Assembly (NCBI GenBank): GCA_022508245.1
Contig: JAFLVO010000003.1
Span: forward strand, 1 to 64,000
DNA from: Clostridiales bacterium
Lineage (GTDB): Bacteria > Bacillota > Clostridia > Christensenellales > Borkfalkiaceae
Direction: 5' to 3'
DNA length: 64,000 nt
Made by a program: the position numbers and the translations under genes. The notes under the pieces were generated by a model. The model was not told the origin of the DNA and searched no databases. It saw only the letters and a list, made by a program, of their open reading frames with translations. This document shows positions 35,465 through 45,601 of this stretch, piece by piece (position 1 is the first letter of the stretch; each line of letters starts with the position of its first letter).

Positions 35465-38146
35465 ATGAGGCGTGAATATTCTGAATACTCCGTAGATTAC
35501 ATAAGCGGTTGTATGAGTTTACGCAAGCCGCAAAAGCGTAGCTTAAAAATTCTTGACGATATTCTTGATGAGGTGCAGCTTCAAAAAGATATTGATTTGA
35601 ATGCAGTCCTGCACGCCGTTCACGATATTTATCCGACCTGTTCAAACTTTGAAAGAGATTTTATGAGTCTTACTTTTGCTCTTGCAACAGGCGTCGGTAA
35701 AACACGCTTGATGGGTGCATTTATTACCTATCTGTATACACAAAAGGGAATAAAGAATTTCTTTGTCGTTGCCCCCAACCTTACTATTTACGAAAAACTT
35801 AAAAAGGACTTGGGCGATCCATCAAGCGAAAAATACGTGTTCAGAGGTATAGGATGTTTTAGGTCATATCCCCCTAACCTTATTACGGGCGAAAATTATG
35901 CAGAAAAAGGCCTAATGGGTGGTTTTTCTGACGTTACAATAAACATTTTTAATATATCTAAATTCAATCGTGAGCTTGGCAGAATTCGTAATCTTTCGGA
36001 ATACTTAGGTACAAGCTATTTTAGCTTTTTGTCGTCTCGCAACGATTTAGTATTAATAATGGACGAATCGCACCATTATCGCGCGGATAAAGGCTTGGCG
36101 GCGATTAACGAATTAAAACCTATTCTCGGTTTGGAGCTTACGGCAACACCGCAGGTCGAGCAAGGCTCTAAGGCAGTAAAATTTAAGAATGTCGTCTATG
36201 AATATCCGTTATCTTCTGCTATTGATGACGGTTTTACCAAAACGCCTTATGCAATGACTAGGAGGGATATTTCCGACTATAATTTCACGCAGGACGAAAT
36301 GGATAAAATGATGCTAACCGACGGCGTTGCCAATCACGAGCGTGTTAAGGAACGTTTGAAGGATTACGCAATTAATAACGGTGTAGAGCCGATAAAGCCG
36401 TTTGTGTTAGTGGTCTGTAAAGATACCGTTCACGCAGAACATATTAAAGCGTTTATTTCATCAAGGGATTTTTATGGTGGAAAGTATGCAAACAAGACGA
36501 TAATTTTGCATAGCAATCAAAAAGGTTCAGAAAAAGATGAGAACGTTCAGCTACTTTTGGAAGTCGAAAAGTATGATAACCCTGTTGAAATTGTAATACA
36601 CGTAAATATACTCAAAGAAGGGTGGGACGTAAATAATCTTTATACTATTATCCCGCTTAGAACGGCAGTGAGTCAGACTTTGCGTGAGCAAACTGTTGGT
36701 AGAGGGCTTAGGCTTCCTTATGGCAAAAGAACGGGTAATCGTGATGTCGATTCGCTCATTATAACCGCACACGATAAATTTGAAGAAATAATTAAAGAGG
36801 CTAATAGTCCAAACAGCTTGTTAAAAGCAGGCAATATTATTTTTGCAGAAGATATAGAAAAAAGCGAGTCGGTTGCCGTTCAGCCTACATACAAAAGCGG
36901 TGTTCAAAGAAGTTTGGAAGAATTTGGCGTGTTTATAAGCACCGAAGAAAATCTTTCTTCCGAAGAGCGAGAAACTATAGTCAAGGCCACGGAGCAAGCT
37001 TCTAAACAACTTATTGATACATATCGTGTTGTGGGTAGAGAAAGTCTTCCGCAAATGAGTACGTCTGCATTGGTTGAAAAAATTGTTGCCGATGAAGATA
37101 TTGCCGAGATAGTAAAGAGGAGAACGGATTTTTCTGATATAATCAAGAGATTTGTAGGGGATGAGATAGACAAGCAGCGTGAGATAATAGAAAGTGGAAC
37201 TATGTCCATTCCGCAAATTAAAATAACCCGTGATAATAAAGCTCTTTATTATTTCGAACATTTTATTTTAGATACTACCGATTTCAACTATTATCCTATT
37301 CCCAACGATATTCTCTTAAAAAATCTTGTTGAAGCTGGCGACGTTGAGGTTGTACAGGGAAAGTATCTAGATTTTAATGCACTTAATCCTATGAGGGTAA
37401 TTGTGGATGAGATAAGCAAGCGCCCTGAAATAGATTATGATGCTTGCTGCGATTTGCTTTACGATTTGATTACGACGCTTTTTGATGCGTTTGCCAAAAA
37501 ATTTACTGCTGACGAAATTAAGAATATTGTAATGTGCAATAAGCGCAGCATTGCAGATAAAATTTACGAACAGATGAAGAAACACTTCAAATGTTCCGAA
37601 CCGGACATAATTGAAGAAATTTCGGGCGTAAGTTTACACATCTATGAGCCGAGTTATATGCGGAAGATTGGCGAAGAACCCATTTCCGTATACACTGTTA
37701 TTCCCGATGGCGATGTTCCCAAGTGTTTGTTTAATGGATTCAAAAAGGCTTTGCATCCGATTTATAAATTTGACTCGGCACCGGAAAAACGGTTTGCAAT
37801 CGTGTGTGAGCAAAGTTCTGAAGTTCAAAAGTGGCTTCGTCCTGCACCTAAACAGTTTAATTTGTTCTACGGTAATTCTCAAAGATACGAGCCTGACTTT
37901 GTTGTTGAGACAAGTGATTATATGTATCTTGTTGAAGTTAAAGGAGAAGATAAATTAAACGATGAAAGCAACATATTAAAAAAGCAGCGTGCTGTAAAAT
38001 ATTGCCAAGTTGCGAGTGTTTATTGTAGCGCTCACGGTATGAAAGATTGGAAATATTTATATATTCCGAGTCAACAAATTCAGACAAACTCAAGTTTTAC
38101 GATGCTCGCACTAAGATTTGAAGTTAAAGACGATAACTTGGAGTGA
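35465..38146 (+). CDS. Type III restriction Res-like SF2 helicase with C-terminal PD-(D/E)xK nuclease motif
   Basis: Walker A 'FALATGVGKTRLMGA', 'LVLIMDESHHYRAD', 'LELTATP', 'EQTVGRGLRLPYGKR', nuclease 'YEPDFVVETSDYMYLVEVKGEDK'. Confidence 0.92.
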   Translation: MRREYSEYSVDYISGCMSLRKPQKRSLKILDDILDEVQLQKDIDLNAVLHAVHDIYPTCSNFERDFMSLTFALATGVGKTRLMGAFITYLYTQKGIKNFFVVAPNLTIYEKLKKDLGDPSSEKYVFRGIGCFRSYPPNLITGENYAEKGLMGGFSDVTINIFNISKFNRELGRIRNLSEYLGTSYFSFLSSRNDLVLIMDESHHYRADKGLAAINELKPILGLELTATPQVEQGSKAVKFKNVVYEYPLSSAIDDGFTKTPYAMTRRDISDYNFTQDEMDKMMLTDGVANHERVKERLKDYAINNGVEPIKPFVLVVCKDTVHAEHIKAFISSRDFYGGKYANKTIILHSNQKGSEKDENVQLLLEVEKYDNPVEIVIHVNILKEGWDVNNLYTIIPLRTAVSQTLREQTVGRGLRLPYGKRTGNRDVDSLIITAHDKFEEIIKEANSPNSLLKAGNIIFAEDIEKSESVAVQPTYKSGVQRSLEEFGVFISTEENLSSEERETIVKATEQASKQLIDTYRVVGRESLPQMSTSALVEKIVADEDIAEIVKRRTDFSDIIKRFVGDEIDKQREIIESGTMSIPQIKITRDNKALYYFEHFILDTTDFNYYPIPNDILLKNLVEAGDVEVVQGKYLDFNALNPMRVIVDEISKRPEIDYDACCDLLYDLITTLFDAFAKKFTADEIKNIVMCNKRSIADKIYEQMKKHFKCSEPDIIEEISGVSLHIYEPSYMRKIGEEPISVYTVIPDGDVPKCLFNGFKKALHPIYKFDSAPEKRFAIVCEQSSEVQKWLRPAPKQFNLFYGNSQRYEPDFVVETSDYMYLVEVKGEDKLNDESNILKKQRAVKYCQVASVYCSAHGMKDWKYLYIPSQQIQTNSSFTMLALRFEVKDDNLE

Positions 38147-38150
38147 TTAT

Positions 38151-41100
38151 ATGTACAACATTGGTGATACGGTAAAAATAAACCACGACGGCTCCATTGG
38201 TGCTGTTGTTGGAGTGAATACAGTTGGGGCAACTACGCAATATATCGTGGTCGTAAACGGAAGGAAGATGACCTTTTTTGAGGAACAACTTTCTTCTTTT
38301 GAGATGCCCGATGAGAATTGTGTCTATTCTGCAAAAGATCTAAATGCCTTGCTTACAGCAAGGCTTATTCTCAATCCGAGTATCAGCTCTTTGTATTCCC
38401 TAAATTCTGCGAAGATCGATTATATACCGTATCAGTTCAGACCTGTCCTAAAGATAGTAAAATCAGACAGTCCTCGTATTCTTATTGCCGACGGTGTTGG
38501 TGTAGGTAAAACTATCGAGGCTGGATTGGTGTTAAAGGAATTAGAAGCACGATTTGACTATAAATCGGTTCTTGTCATTTGTCCTCGTCCCCTTATAACC
38601 GAGAAAAAGTGGCAAAACGAGTTAAAACGTTTCGGCGAGAAATTTGTTCATATTGACGGAAAACAACTTAAATACTGTATTGAAGAAACAGATCTTGATT
38701 ATGGTGAGTGGCCGTCAGATTATCAAAAATGTATTATTCCGTATTCTTTGTTTGACGAGGCTGTTGTATGTGGCACTGCTACTAAAGACGGCGTCATTAA
38801 AAAATTGGATCGCAAATCTTTATCCGATTTGAAGCCGTTTCCCAAGTTCGATTTGGTAATCATAGACGAGGCTCATCATATAAAAAATCAAAATACTTAT
38901 GCTTACCAAGCCGCTCAAATGTTCTGCGATAATGCCGAAAGTATTGTCCTTCTTACTGCGACACCTATTCAGTTAGCTGATAAGGATTTATTTGTCTTAT
39001 TAAATCTTTTGCGCCCCGATCTCGTGTTTGACATTGATAGCTTTAGGCACATGGCAGAGCCTAACCCTTTTATCAATGAGGCAGCTAAGATTATTAGAAG
39101 TAACCAAGAGAATTGGCAAGAGGCGGCGTTAGAACAATTAAAATTTGCTGGAGATACGCTCTGGGGCGTTGCTATGCTTACAACCAATCCCACATATCAA
39201 AAGGCTATTAGGATGCTGAATAGAGATGCTATAACTTCCGAACAGCGAGTTAAACTTATTGGCGAGGTTGAAAGTTTACATACGTTTGCCAATATGATAA
39301 ATCGCACGAGGCGTAGAGATATTGGGAATTTCACTTTAAGAAAGCCCGAAACGATTAAGGTTATGTTTACCGAAGCACAAAGCAATCTTTATACATTGCT
39401 TATGCAAACACAGGCGGATATTTTAATTAAACTCCACGGTGATAGGGGTATCAGGTTTATGATGACAACTATCATGCGGCAAGCAGCAAGTTGCATTCAC
39501 GGCTTAAAGCCCTTTTTGGAAACAATTCTGACTCGCAGGTTTGACGAATTGGATATTTCCGGTTTGGACGTAGAAGATGATACTAATACTGAATTGGGCG
39601 AGAAATTGTATCAAACGATGTCCGTTCCAAAAATTAAAGAGGCTGTAAAACAAATACTACTTTTAGCAGATGAATTAGACGAACAAGACAATAAATTAGA
39701 CGCACTGTTAAATACCATACAAGGCAAGCAAGACATGGAAAACAATAGGGTTATGGTGTTTAGCAGTTTTAGGCATACTCTTACATATTTGGCTGATAGG
39801 CTAACTTTATCCAGCATCAGAGTCGGTGTGGTTCACGGGGGTGTTCCCGACGAAGAAAGAGTAAAGCTCCGTTCAAGATTCATGATGAATAAGAATGAAA
39901 AGGAAGCTATAGATGTTCTGTTATTCTCCGAAGTCGGTTGTGAAGGGTTGGACTATCAGTTCTGTGATTGTATGGTAAATTATGACTTGCCGTGGAATCC
40001 TCAAGCAATAGAACAAAGAATTGGTCGTATTGACCGTAACGGACAAAAGAGTGAAAGTGTGTCTATCGTCAATATTATTACCGAAGATACTATTGATTGT
40101 GATATATTCGATAGATGTCTTTCTCGAATCGGCGTGTTTAATGCTTCCATTGGCGATAGTGAGCAGATTTTGGGAGATATAACAAAGGAAATTTATAATA
40201 TAGCAGAGCAGTATATTCTTAAACCCGAAGAGCGCCGTGAAAAACTGCAACAGCTTCAAGATAATCAAATTCGTCTAATTCAAGAGCAACAAAAGATGGA
40301 AGATGAAAAACATACTTTCTTTGGCTTGGATTTGAGCGAAAACGTAATTAAAAAAGAATTACAAGACGCTACCAATATTTACCTTAGTGCTGAGGCTATT
40401 GAACGTCTGGTTGAAACCTATCTTGAAAAGAGATTAGGCGATAGTAGTGCCTACATATTAGGTGAGGGAAAAGCCAAGACGTTGCGTTTGAATGCGGATA
40501 ATCGTAGGTTATTGTTTGAAGATTACGGCAAGTTACCCAAACAGGCTAATCCCGTTTATAAGCAATGGGATCAATATCTAAATAACTCTTTTCCGTTTGA
40601 AAAGATTACGTTTGACGGCGAGTATGCTTCCGAAAATGACGACGTTGTATTTATTATGCCTACGCACCCTCTTGTAAAGCAAGCGTTAAAATGTTTTGAA
40701 GATGAGCCTATCTTGTGTTCTTTAAAAGTTAAGACGGACTCATTACCTGCTGGAGAGTATCCATTTATCATTTACGAGTGGCTTTATAAGGGCGTGAAAC
40801 CGGACAATAAGTTGCAGGTTGTAACATTGGACGATATTCCTAATAAAGTGCTTCTTGAGGCTATTTATAATGCACAAGATGCAGATAATATAACAGAGAT
40901 AAATCAAGAGCTGATTGATAATAAACTTTTTAGAATTTGGCAAGTGGCAAAAAATGATTATATTGAGTATTCAAAGCAGATAATCGGATACAAATTAGAA
41001 AATCTGACTATAAGCTATAAATCGAGATTAAAAGTTATCAAAGAACGGCTTGCAAAAGAAACTGATGCGAGAATTATAAGGATGAAGCAATCACAATTAG

Positions 41101-41213
41101 CTACTATTGAGATTGGCTTTGAAGATAAGAAAAAAGAATTGACGGGCATAATTGCTCAGTCAGATATTGTAGTTAGAAAGCTTGCGATAGGAACAATCAA
41201 GGTAGAAAAATAA
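38151..41213 (+). CDS. SNF2/HepA-type DEAD-box helicase
   Basis: 'ILIADGVGVGKTIEAGLVLKELEA', 'LVIIDEAHHIKNQNTYAYQAAQ', 'LLTATPIQL', 'NPQAIEQRIGRIDRNGQKSESVSIVNI'. Confidence 0.92.
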   Translation: MYNIGDTVKINHDGSIGAVVGVNTVGATTQYIVVVNGRKMTFFEEQLSSFEMPDENCVYSAKDLNALLTARLILNPSISSLYSLNSAKIDYIPYQFRPVLKIVKSDSPRILIADGVGVGKTIEAGLVLKELEARFDYKSVLVICPRPLITEKKWQNELKRFGEKFVHIDGKQLKYCIEETDLDYGEWPSDYQKCIIPYSLFDEAVVCGTATKDGVIKKLDRKSLSDLKPFPKFDLVIIDEAHHIKNQNTYAYQAAQMFCDNAESIVLLTATPIQLADKDLFVLLNLLRPDLVFDIDSFRHMAEPNPFINEAAKIIRSNQENWQEAALEQLKFAGDTLWGVAMLTTNPTYQKAIRMLNRDAITSEQRVKLIGEVESLHTFANMINRTRRRDIGNFTLRKPETIKVMFTEAQSNLYTLLMQTQADILIKLHGDRGIRFMMTTIMRQAASCIHGLKPFLETILTRRFDELDISGLDVEDDTNTELGEKLYQTMSVPKIKEAVKQILLLADELDEQDNKLDALLNTIQGKQDMENNRVMVFSSFRHTLTYLADRLTLSSIRVGVVHGGVPDEERVKLRSRFMMNKNEKEAIDVLLFSEVGCEGLDYQFCDCMVNYDLPWNPQAIEQRIGRIDRNGQKSESVSIVNIITEDTIDCDIFDRCLSRIGVFNASIGDSEQILGDITKEIYNIAEQYILKPEERREKLQQLQDNQIRLIQEQQKMEDEKHTFFGLDLSENVIKKELQDATNIYLSAEAIERLVETYLEKRLGDSSAYILGEGKAKTLRLNADNRRLLFEDYGKLPKQANPVYKQWDQYLNNSFPFEKITFDGEYASENDDVVFIMPTHPLVKQALKCFEDEPILCSLKVKTDSLPAGEYPFIIYEWLYKGVKPDNKLQVVTLDDIPNKVLLEAIYNAQDADNITEINQELIDNKLFRIWQVAKNDYIEYSKQIIGYKLENLTISYKSRLKVIKERLAKETDARIIRMKQSQLATIEIGFEDKKKELTGIIAQSDIVVRKLAIGTIKVEK

Positions 41214-41214
41214 T

Positions 41215-44200
41215 ATGACCTCATACGAAAGATTATTAGAATTGAAAAAGAAACGCGAAGAATACGTTCGTGTAAGTCAAGAAAACAACATGTGGGAAGG
41301 CACAAAGAAGATACTTACAGATATGTATCCTGATACGGCTCACTTCGTGTATGAACTTTTGCAAAACGCAGAAGATATGTGTGCCACGGAAGTAAAGTTC
41401 GTTTTAAGCAACGATAAGCTTCTATTCGTGCATAATGGTAAAAAGAGAGACTTTGTATACGAAGACATTGATTCGATTACAAGTATAGGCAACAATACCT
41501 TAAAAAAAGACGATCCTACAAGTATCGGTACTTTCGGCGTTGGCTTCAAAGCAGTTTATACCTATACCAGCACGCCTGAAATCCATTCGGGTGAATTTGA
41601 CTTTAGAATTAGGGATATGGTTATTCCCGATCCTATAGATGTTCCCCAAATGGCTAAATTGGGTGAAACGAGATTTATCTTCCCGTTCGACCACAAAACA
41701 AAAAAGCCCCAAGATGCAGTTGCGGAAATAAAGAAAGCATTATTGGAATTAGATGAGAATTCAATACTATTCCTTAACCATATTGAGAAGATTATTTTTA
41801 AATTGCCCGATAACTCTGTGGGTGGTGTGCAACTTAAAAACGTTGACGAAGTGTTAAAGATAGTCAATAAAGTTGATGCAAATATAAAGGACTCAAACGA
41901 AGCAAAGACAAAGACATATTGGTTTAAGTTTTCTAAAAACTGCAAAGTAAATACGTTAAAAGGTGAAGCCACTTTACCGATGTCTTTGGCTTTTAGAATG
42001 AATGCCAACGGGGAAGGTAGTCAAAGAACATACACGGTTGATGAAACGCTAAAGGGGAAAGTGTTTATATATTTCCCTGCCGTAAAAGAACGTAGCGATT
42101 TTCATTTCCACGTCCATGCACCTTTTGCCTCGACCGTAGCGCGTGATAGTGTCAGAAATTGTGAAGAAAACAATAAGCTATTTAATGAATTAGCCCAACT
42201 TGCAGTATCGTCCGTTTTTTACTTTAAAGAGCGGAAATGTATTGATTATCATTATTATGCAGCGTTGCCTAATAGAAGAGATTTTCAATACGGTGAAACA
42301 AAATTTAAGGTTATTTATGATGAGCTTATTAAATTATTCATAAATCCCGATAAAGAGTTGATACTCACTCAAGATGGTAGTTACAAAAAAATTGGACAGG
42401 TTAAACAAGGCAGTAGAGAAATTGTAAAGCTGATTACTTCAGACGATTTGTTTTTGTTATATAAAAAATATTGGGTTCCGGCACTTAGACCGCAAACGAG
42501 AGAGGAGACTTTCTTAAATGAGATAGGTTTAACTGCATATGAAACAAGGATAATTGTTGAAACGTTGGCTCGTCATTCGTCAATTTTTTCACCATTGTTT
42601 GAAAGAAAGTTAGAAGATAATGAGTGGTTTACAAGATTATATGAGTTGTTGAATGCTTTTCCATATCTCCATTCATATATCGAAAGTCTTACCGAGACTA
42701 CAATGCTGAAGTGCAATGACGGTAAATTACATAGTGCCGATGAAAATCTATATATAAGGTCAAATTATGTTCCAAAACAAATCAAAGATCCGCTATATGT
42801 TGAAATAGATAACACAATTTCTAAGACTTCCGTTGAAGCCGCTTTAGCATTTTTAAAACGATTGGGCGTTAGGATTATGACGGAAGAAATTGATTTAATG
42901 GCGGATATAGAGAAAGACAGTGTTGACTGTGATGATGTTGTAATTAAGCTTCTCGAAGTACAAGAAAAATATAAAGCAAATGGGAATATTGAACAGTTTA
43001 GGGATAGTGCTTTTATTCTGGGGAAACGCATAAAAGACGACGGAAAATTATATAGAGTTACGGCGAAAGCGTGTTGTTGGGCGGATGATGTTGCCTTTTT
43101 CTACGAACAGTCCTATGATATAGATTTTGTTGTTTCGCATGAGCATTATCAAAGTCTGGACGATAACGAAATATCACTTTTTAGAGAAGTGTTTATTAAA
43201 TTGGGTGGCAAAGTTGCTCCTGAAATATCGTCTTGTAGAGTTGATCCTTCGCATCCAAATTGGCAAAGACTCAACACAACAAATATTCGGGCTTATTCCG
43301 AAACAAATAGCGATTACACTATCACGGGGCTAAATAATATACATAGAATTCCTGAGGAAAATTTATATAGGGAAAGTTTATTGCTGTGGAATATAGTGGT
43401 AAACGATAAAAATATTAGGCACCATGAAGCAAGATTTAGCGCCAACAATAGTCGTCCTATAAAAATTTTTGACTCACGGCTTGCCTATGTTCTTAAAAGG
43501 ACTAAATGGATACCCAATAAAGATGGGGTATTTTGCCGTCCTTGCGATATTACTGAGACTGAATTGTATGATGGGTTTGAATATAACGAAGACGCTTTAT
43601 TTTTGCAAAATATCGGTTTTGGAGATGAAACTCAAGCGCCTGATGATATTGCAACCATACTCGAAAAAGCAGGTGTTTCAGTATCTGCAGCGGATGAAGA
43701 ATGGTTTAGGCAATCTGACGAGGTTAAAGCGGAAATCCTTCGTATGTTGCGAGAGCAAAAAGAAAGGAAGAGAATGTCTTTGACAGAAGCATTGGGAGAG
43801 GAGAATAAAGAACAGTCTGAATATCAAGAAGATGATGACTATGGGCGAGATATCAGTGTAAAAAATCCTTCTGCAAGGGCAAAAAAGCAACAAGAGGATT
43901 TCGAGGAAGGTTTAGAAAAGCGTGTTATTGTAAAACATGTTATGAAGTATACATATAGCTCAAAAACATCTATGTTTGAGAAGCAGTTTATACGTGAGCA
44001 GTACAGAGGGGAGTGTCAAATATGCGGCAGAGAACCAATAAGAAAATATAATGGTGATATTTATTTCGAAGCAATCAATATTATTAGCACGGCGAACTTA
44101 GATAGAAATTTGCTAAACAATGTCGATGCGGGTTGGAATACTTTATGTTTATGTCCGACTTGTGCTGCCGAATATAGGTATTGCTCAAAGAATCTTGATA

Positions 44201-44376
44201 ATTTTGAAAATCAAGTTGAAAATACACTTGTTGAAGCTGGAAGCAATGAGCTTATTTCTATTGAAATTGAACTGAAATCGCAGAAGGTAAAAATCGAATT
44301 TACCCCTCGTCATTTTATTGCATTGCAATCGGCGTTCAAAGTCTATAAAGAACATGAGAATAAAAAAGATAGTTAA
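41215..44376 (+). CDS. Sacsin-type N-terminal GHKL ATPase with C-terminal Cys-rich (HNH/zinc-finger-like) region
   Basis: 'FVYELLQNAEDMCATEVKFVLSNDKLLFVHNGK', 'SIGTFGVGFKAVYTYT', C-terminal 'YRGECQICGREPIRKYNGDIYFEAINII...NTLCLCPTCAAEYRYC'. Confidence 0.85.
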   Translation: MTSYERLLELKKKREEYVRVSQENNMWEGTKKILTDMYPDTAHFVYELLQNAEDMCATEVKFVLSNDKLLFVHNGKKRDFVYEDIDSITSIGNNTLKKDDPTSIGTFGVGFKAVYTYTSTPEIHSGEFDFRIRDMVIPDPIDVPQMAKLGETRFIFPFDHKTKKPQDAVAEIKKALLELDENSILFLNHIEKIIFKLPDNSVGGVQLKNVDEVLKIVNKVDANIKDSNEAKTKTYWFKFSKNCKVNTLKGEATLPMSLAFRMNANGEGSQRTYTVDETLKGKVFIYFPAVKERSDFHFHVHAPFASTVARDSVRNCEENNKLFNELAQLAVSSVFYFKERKCIDYHYYAALPNRRDFQYGETKFKVIYDELIKLFINPDKELILTQDGSYKKIGQVKQGSREIVKLITSDDLFLLYKKYWVPALRPQTREETFLNEIGLTAYETRIIVETLARHSSIFSPLFERKLEDNEWFTRLYELLNAFPYLHSYIESLTETTMLKCNDGKLHSADENLYIRSNYVPKQIKDPLYVEIDNTISKTSVEAALAFLKRLGVRIMTEEIDLMADIEKDSVDCDDVVIKLLEVQEKYKANGNIEQFRDSAFILGKRIKDDGKLYRVTAKACCWADDVAFFYEQSYDIDFVVSHEHYQSLDDNEISLFREVFIKLGGKVAPEISSCRVDPSHPNWQRLNTTNIRAYSETNSDYTITGLNNIHRIPEENLYRESLLLWNIVVNDKNIRHHEARFSANNSRPIKIFDSRLAYVLKRTKWIPNKDGVFCRPCDITETELYDGFEYNEDALFLQNIGFGDETQAPDDIATILEKAGVSVSAADEEWFRQSDEVKAEILRMLREQKERKRMSLTEALGEENKEQSEYQEDDDYGRDISVKNPSARAKKQQEDFEEGLEKRVIVKHVMKYTYSSKTSMFEKQFIREQYRGECQICGREPIRKYNGDIYFEAINIISTANLDRNLLNNVDAGWNTLCLCPTCAAEYRYCSKNLDNFENQVENTLVEAGSNELISIEIELKSQKVKIEFTPRHFIALQSAFKVYKEHENKKDS

Positions 44377-44637
44377 TTATTGTCTATGAGTTGTTTATAA
44401 TTTGTTAACAACTGAATGGTTTGCATTAGCAATAATATAGAAACCAGTGCAACATTAAACACGTTACGTCGTTTTTTCATTTAAAATATTTCTTACATTT
44501 TAACGTTTAGAAATTTTACAATAAACTAACTCAAACAACAAATCACACAATCAACTTACAAGACTTAAACGATTAAAGTCGGCTCTTGATGGCGGAGAGA
44601 GAAAAGTTGTAGTACATTAAATAAAACAGGGGATAAA

Positions 44638-45284
44638 ATGTTTCCAATTAATAATTTTGGGGGTATAGAAGTTCAAGAAGAAAGTCTTTTAGACAAACAT
44701 GTAATTATTTTTCTATTAGTTAAACCGTCTGATGAAGGTGCGCAAAGAATAATAGGTAAATTCAATTATTTTCATTACCTTGCAGGCAAATATTGTTCAA
44801 TTTATCCTATTGGCTATAGTCAAAATTTCTTTGGATATTATAAAGATATACAACCTATTAAGGGTGTTAACAATGAAAAATGGTTTTACAGTGATAAATG
44901 CTTTATAGAATTCTGCGGAGAGTTGTCGCAAAGATTAAAAGGTTGGTCCTATAGCGGCGAGCTTGAACTGATAATACTTCAAAATAAATTAGTTGATGGT
45001 TGTTGTGGCAAATTGGACTTCCGTAATTAAATTATATTGATATTAACTATGGAATTAAAAGAGGTTACATTGATAGCTTTGAGCGCTTTATGCAAAGATT
45101 ATTGACCGCATGTAAAAGCGAAGTTAATAGTTATACTGCTATCAAAGAGGCCAATAGAAAAAGATTAAAACCCCGTAATGTGCTTGAAATGGCGATAGAG
45201 GGATTTCCTAAACTTCCCAAGCCGATAAAGACAGTTTTAAAAGATAAATTATTTTACAAGTCTTCATCAAGCAAAGAGGTTTAA
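44638..45284 (+). pseudogene. Frame-disrupted gene of unknown family (two ORFs 44638-45030 and 45090-45284)
   Basis: The first ORF ends '...CGKLDFRN*'. A shifted frame continues 'NYIDINYGIKRGYIDSFERFMQRLLTACKSEVNSYTAIKEANRKRLKPRN...' straight into the second ORF. Confidence 0.55.
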
Positions 45285-45319
45285 CTATAAATGTGCATCG
45301 CTGAATTTATTAATTGTTT

Positions 45320-45344
45320 GGGACAAAGTTTGCCACTTTGTCCC
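45320..45344 (+). terminator. Hairpin terminator upstream of the m5C methylase operon
   Basis: GGGACAAAG-TTTGCCA-CTTTGTCCC followed by GTTTTG. Confidence 0.55.
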
Positions 45345-45408
45345 GTTTTGTGTTCTATGATTTTATATTATTATAACGGTTTGTTGATGTCTAAGGGCGT
45401 TTTCATTC

Positions 45409-45437
45409 TTTACTTTATTTTAATTGTATGTTATAAT
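45409..45437 (+). promoter_or_regulatory. Sigma-A-like promoter upstream of the m5C methylase operon
   Basis: TTTACT, 17-bp spacer, TATAAT (45432-45437). Confidence 0.5.
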
Positions 45438-45601
45438 TACGAGAGAAAATATACAATGGTTGAATTTCAAGAATTAGCGACTAGCAAACCAATTAAAGAA
45501 GAATGTAGAAGATTGTTGCTGAAAATAGATTATGGAAAAGTTGTTTAAGATTTATATGACAGATATTGAATCTTTGCATGGCATTATTCGGAGAAAAACA
45601 A

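Noticed and set aside
33825-38146. Phase-variable simple-sequence repeats in the type III Mod/Res-like genes
   Set aside because: Looked for homopolymer or short tandem tracts typical of phasevarions; none evident by eye.
45291-45548. 85-aa ORF upstream of the m5C methylase
   Set aside because: Spans a terminator-like hairpin and the operon promoter; hydrophobic, low-complexity translation with no support. A 30-aa internal ORF (45457) cannot be judged.
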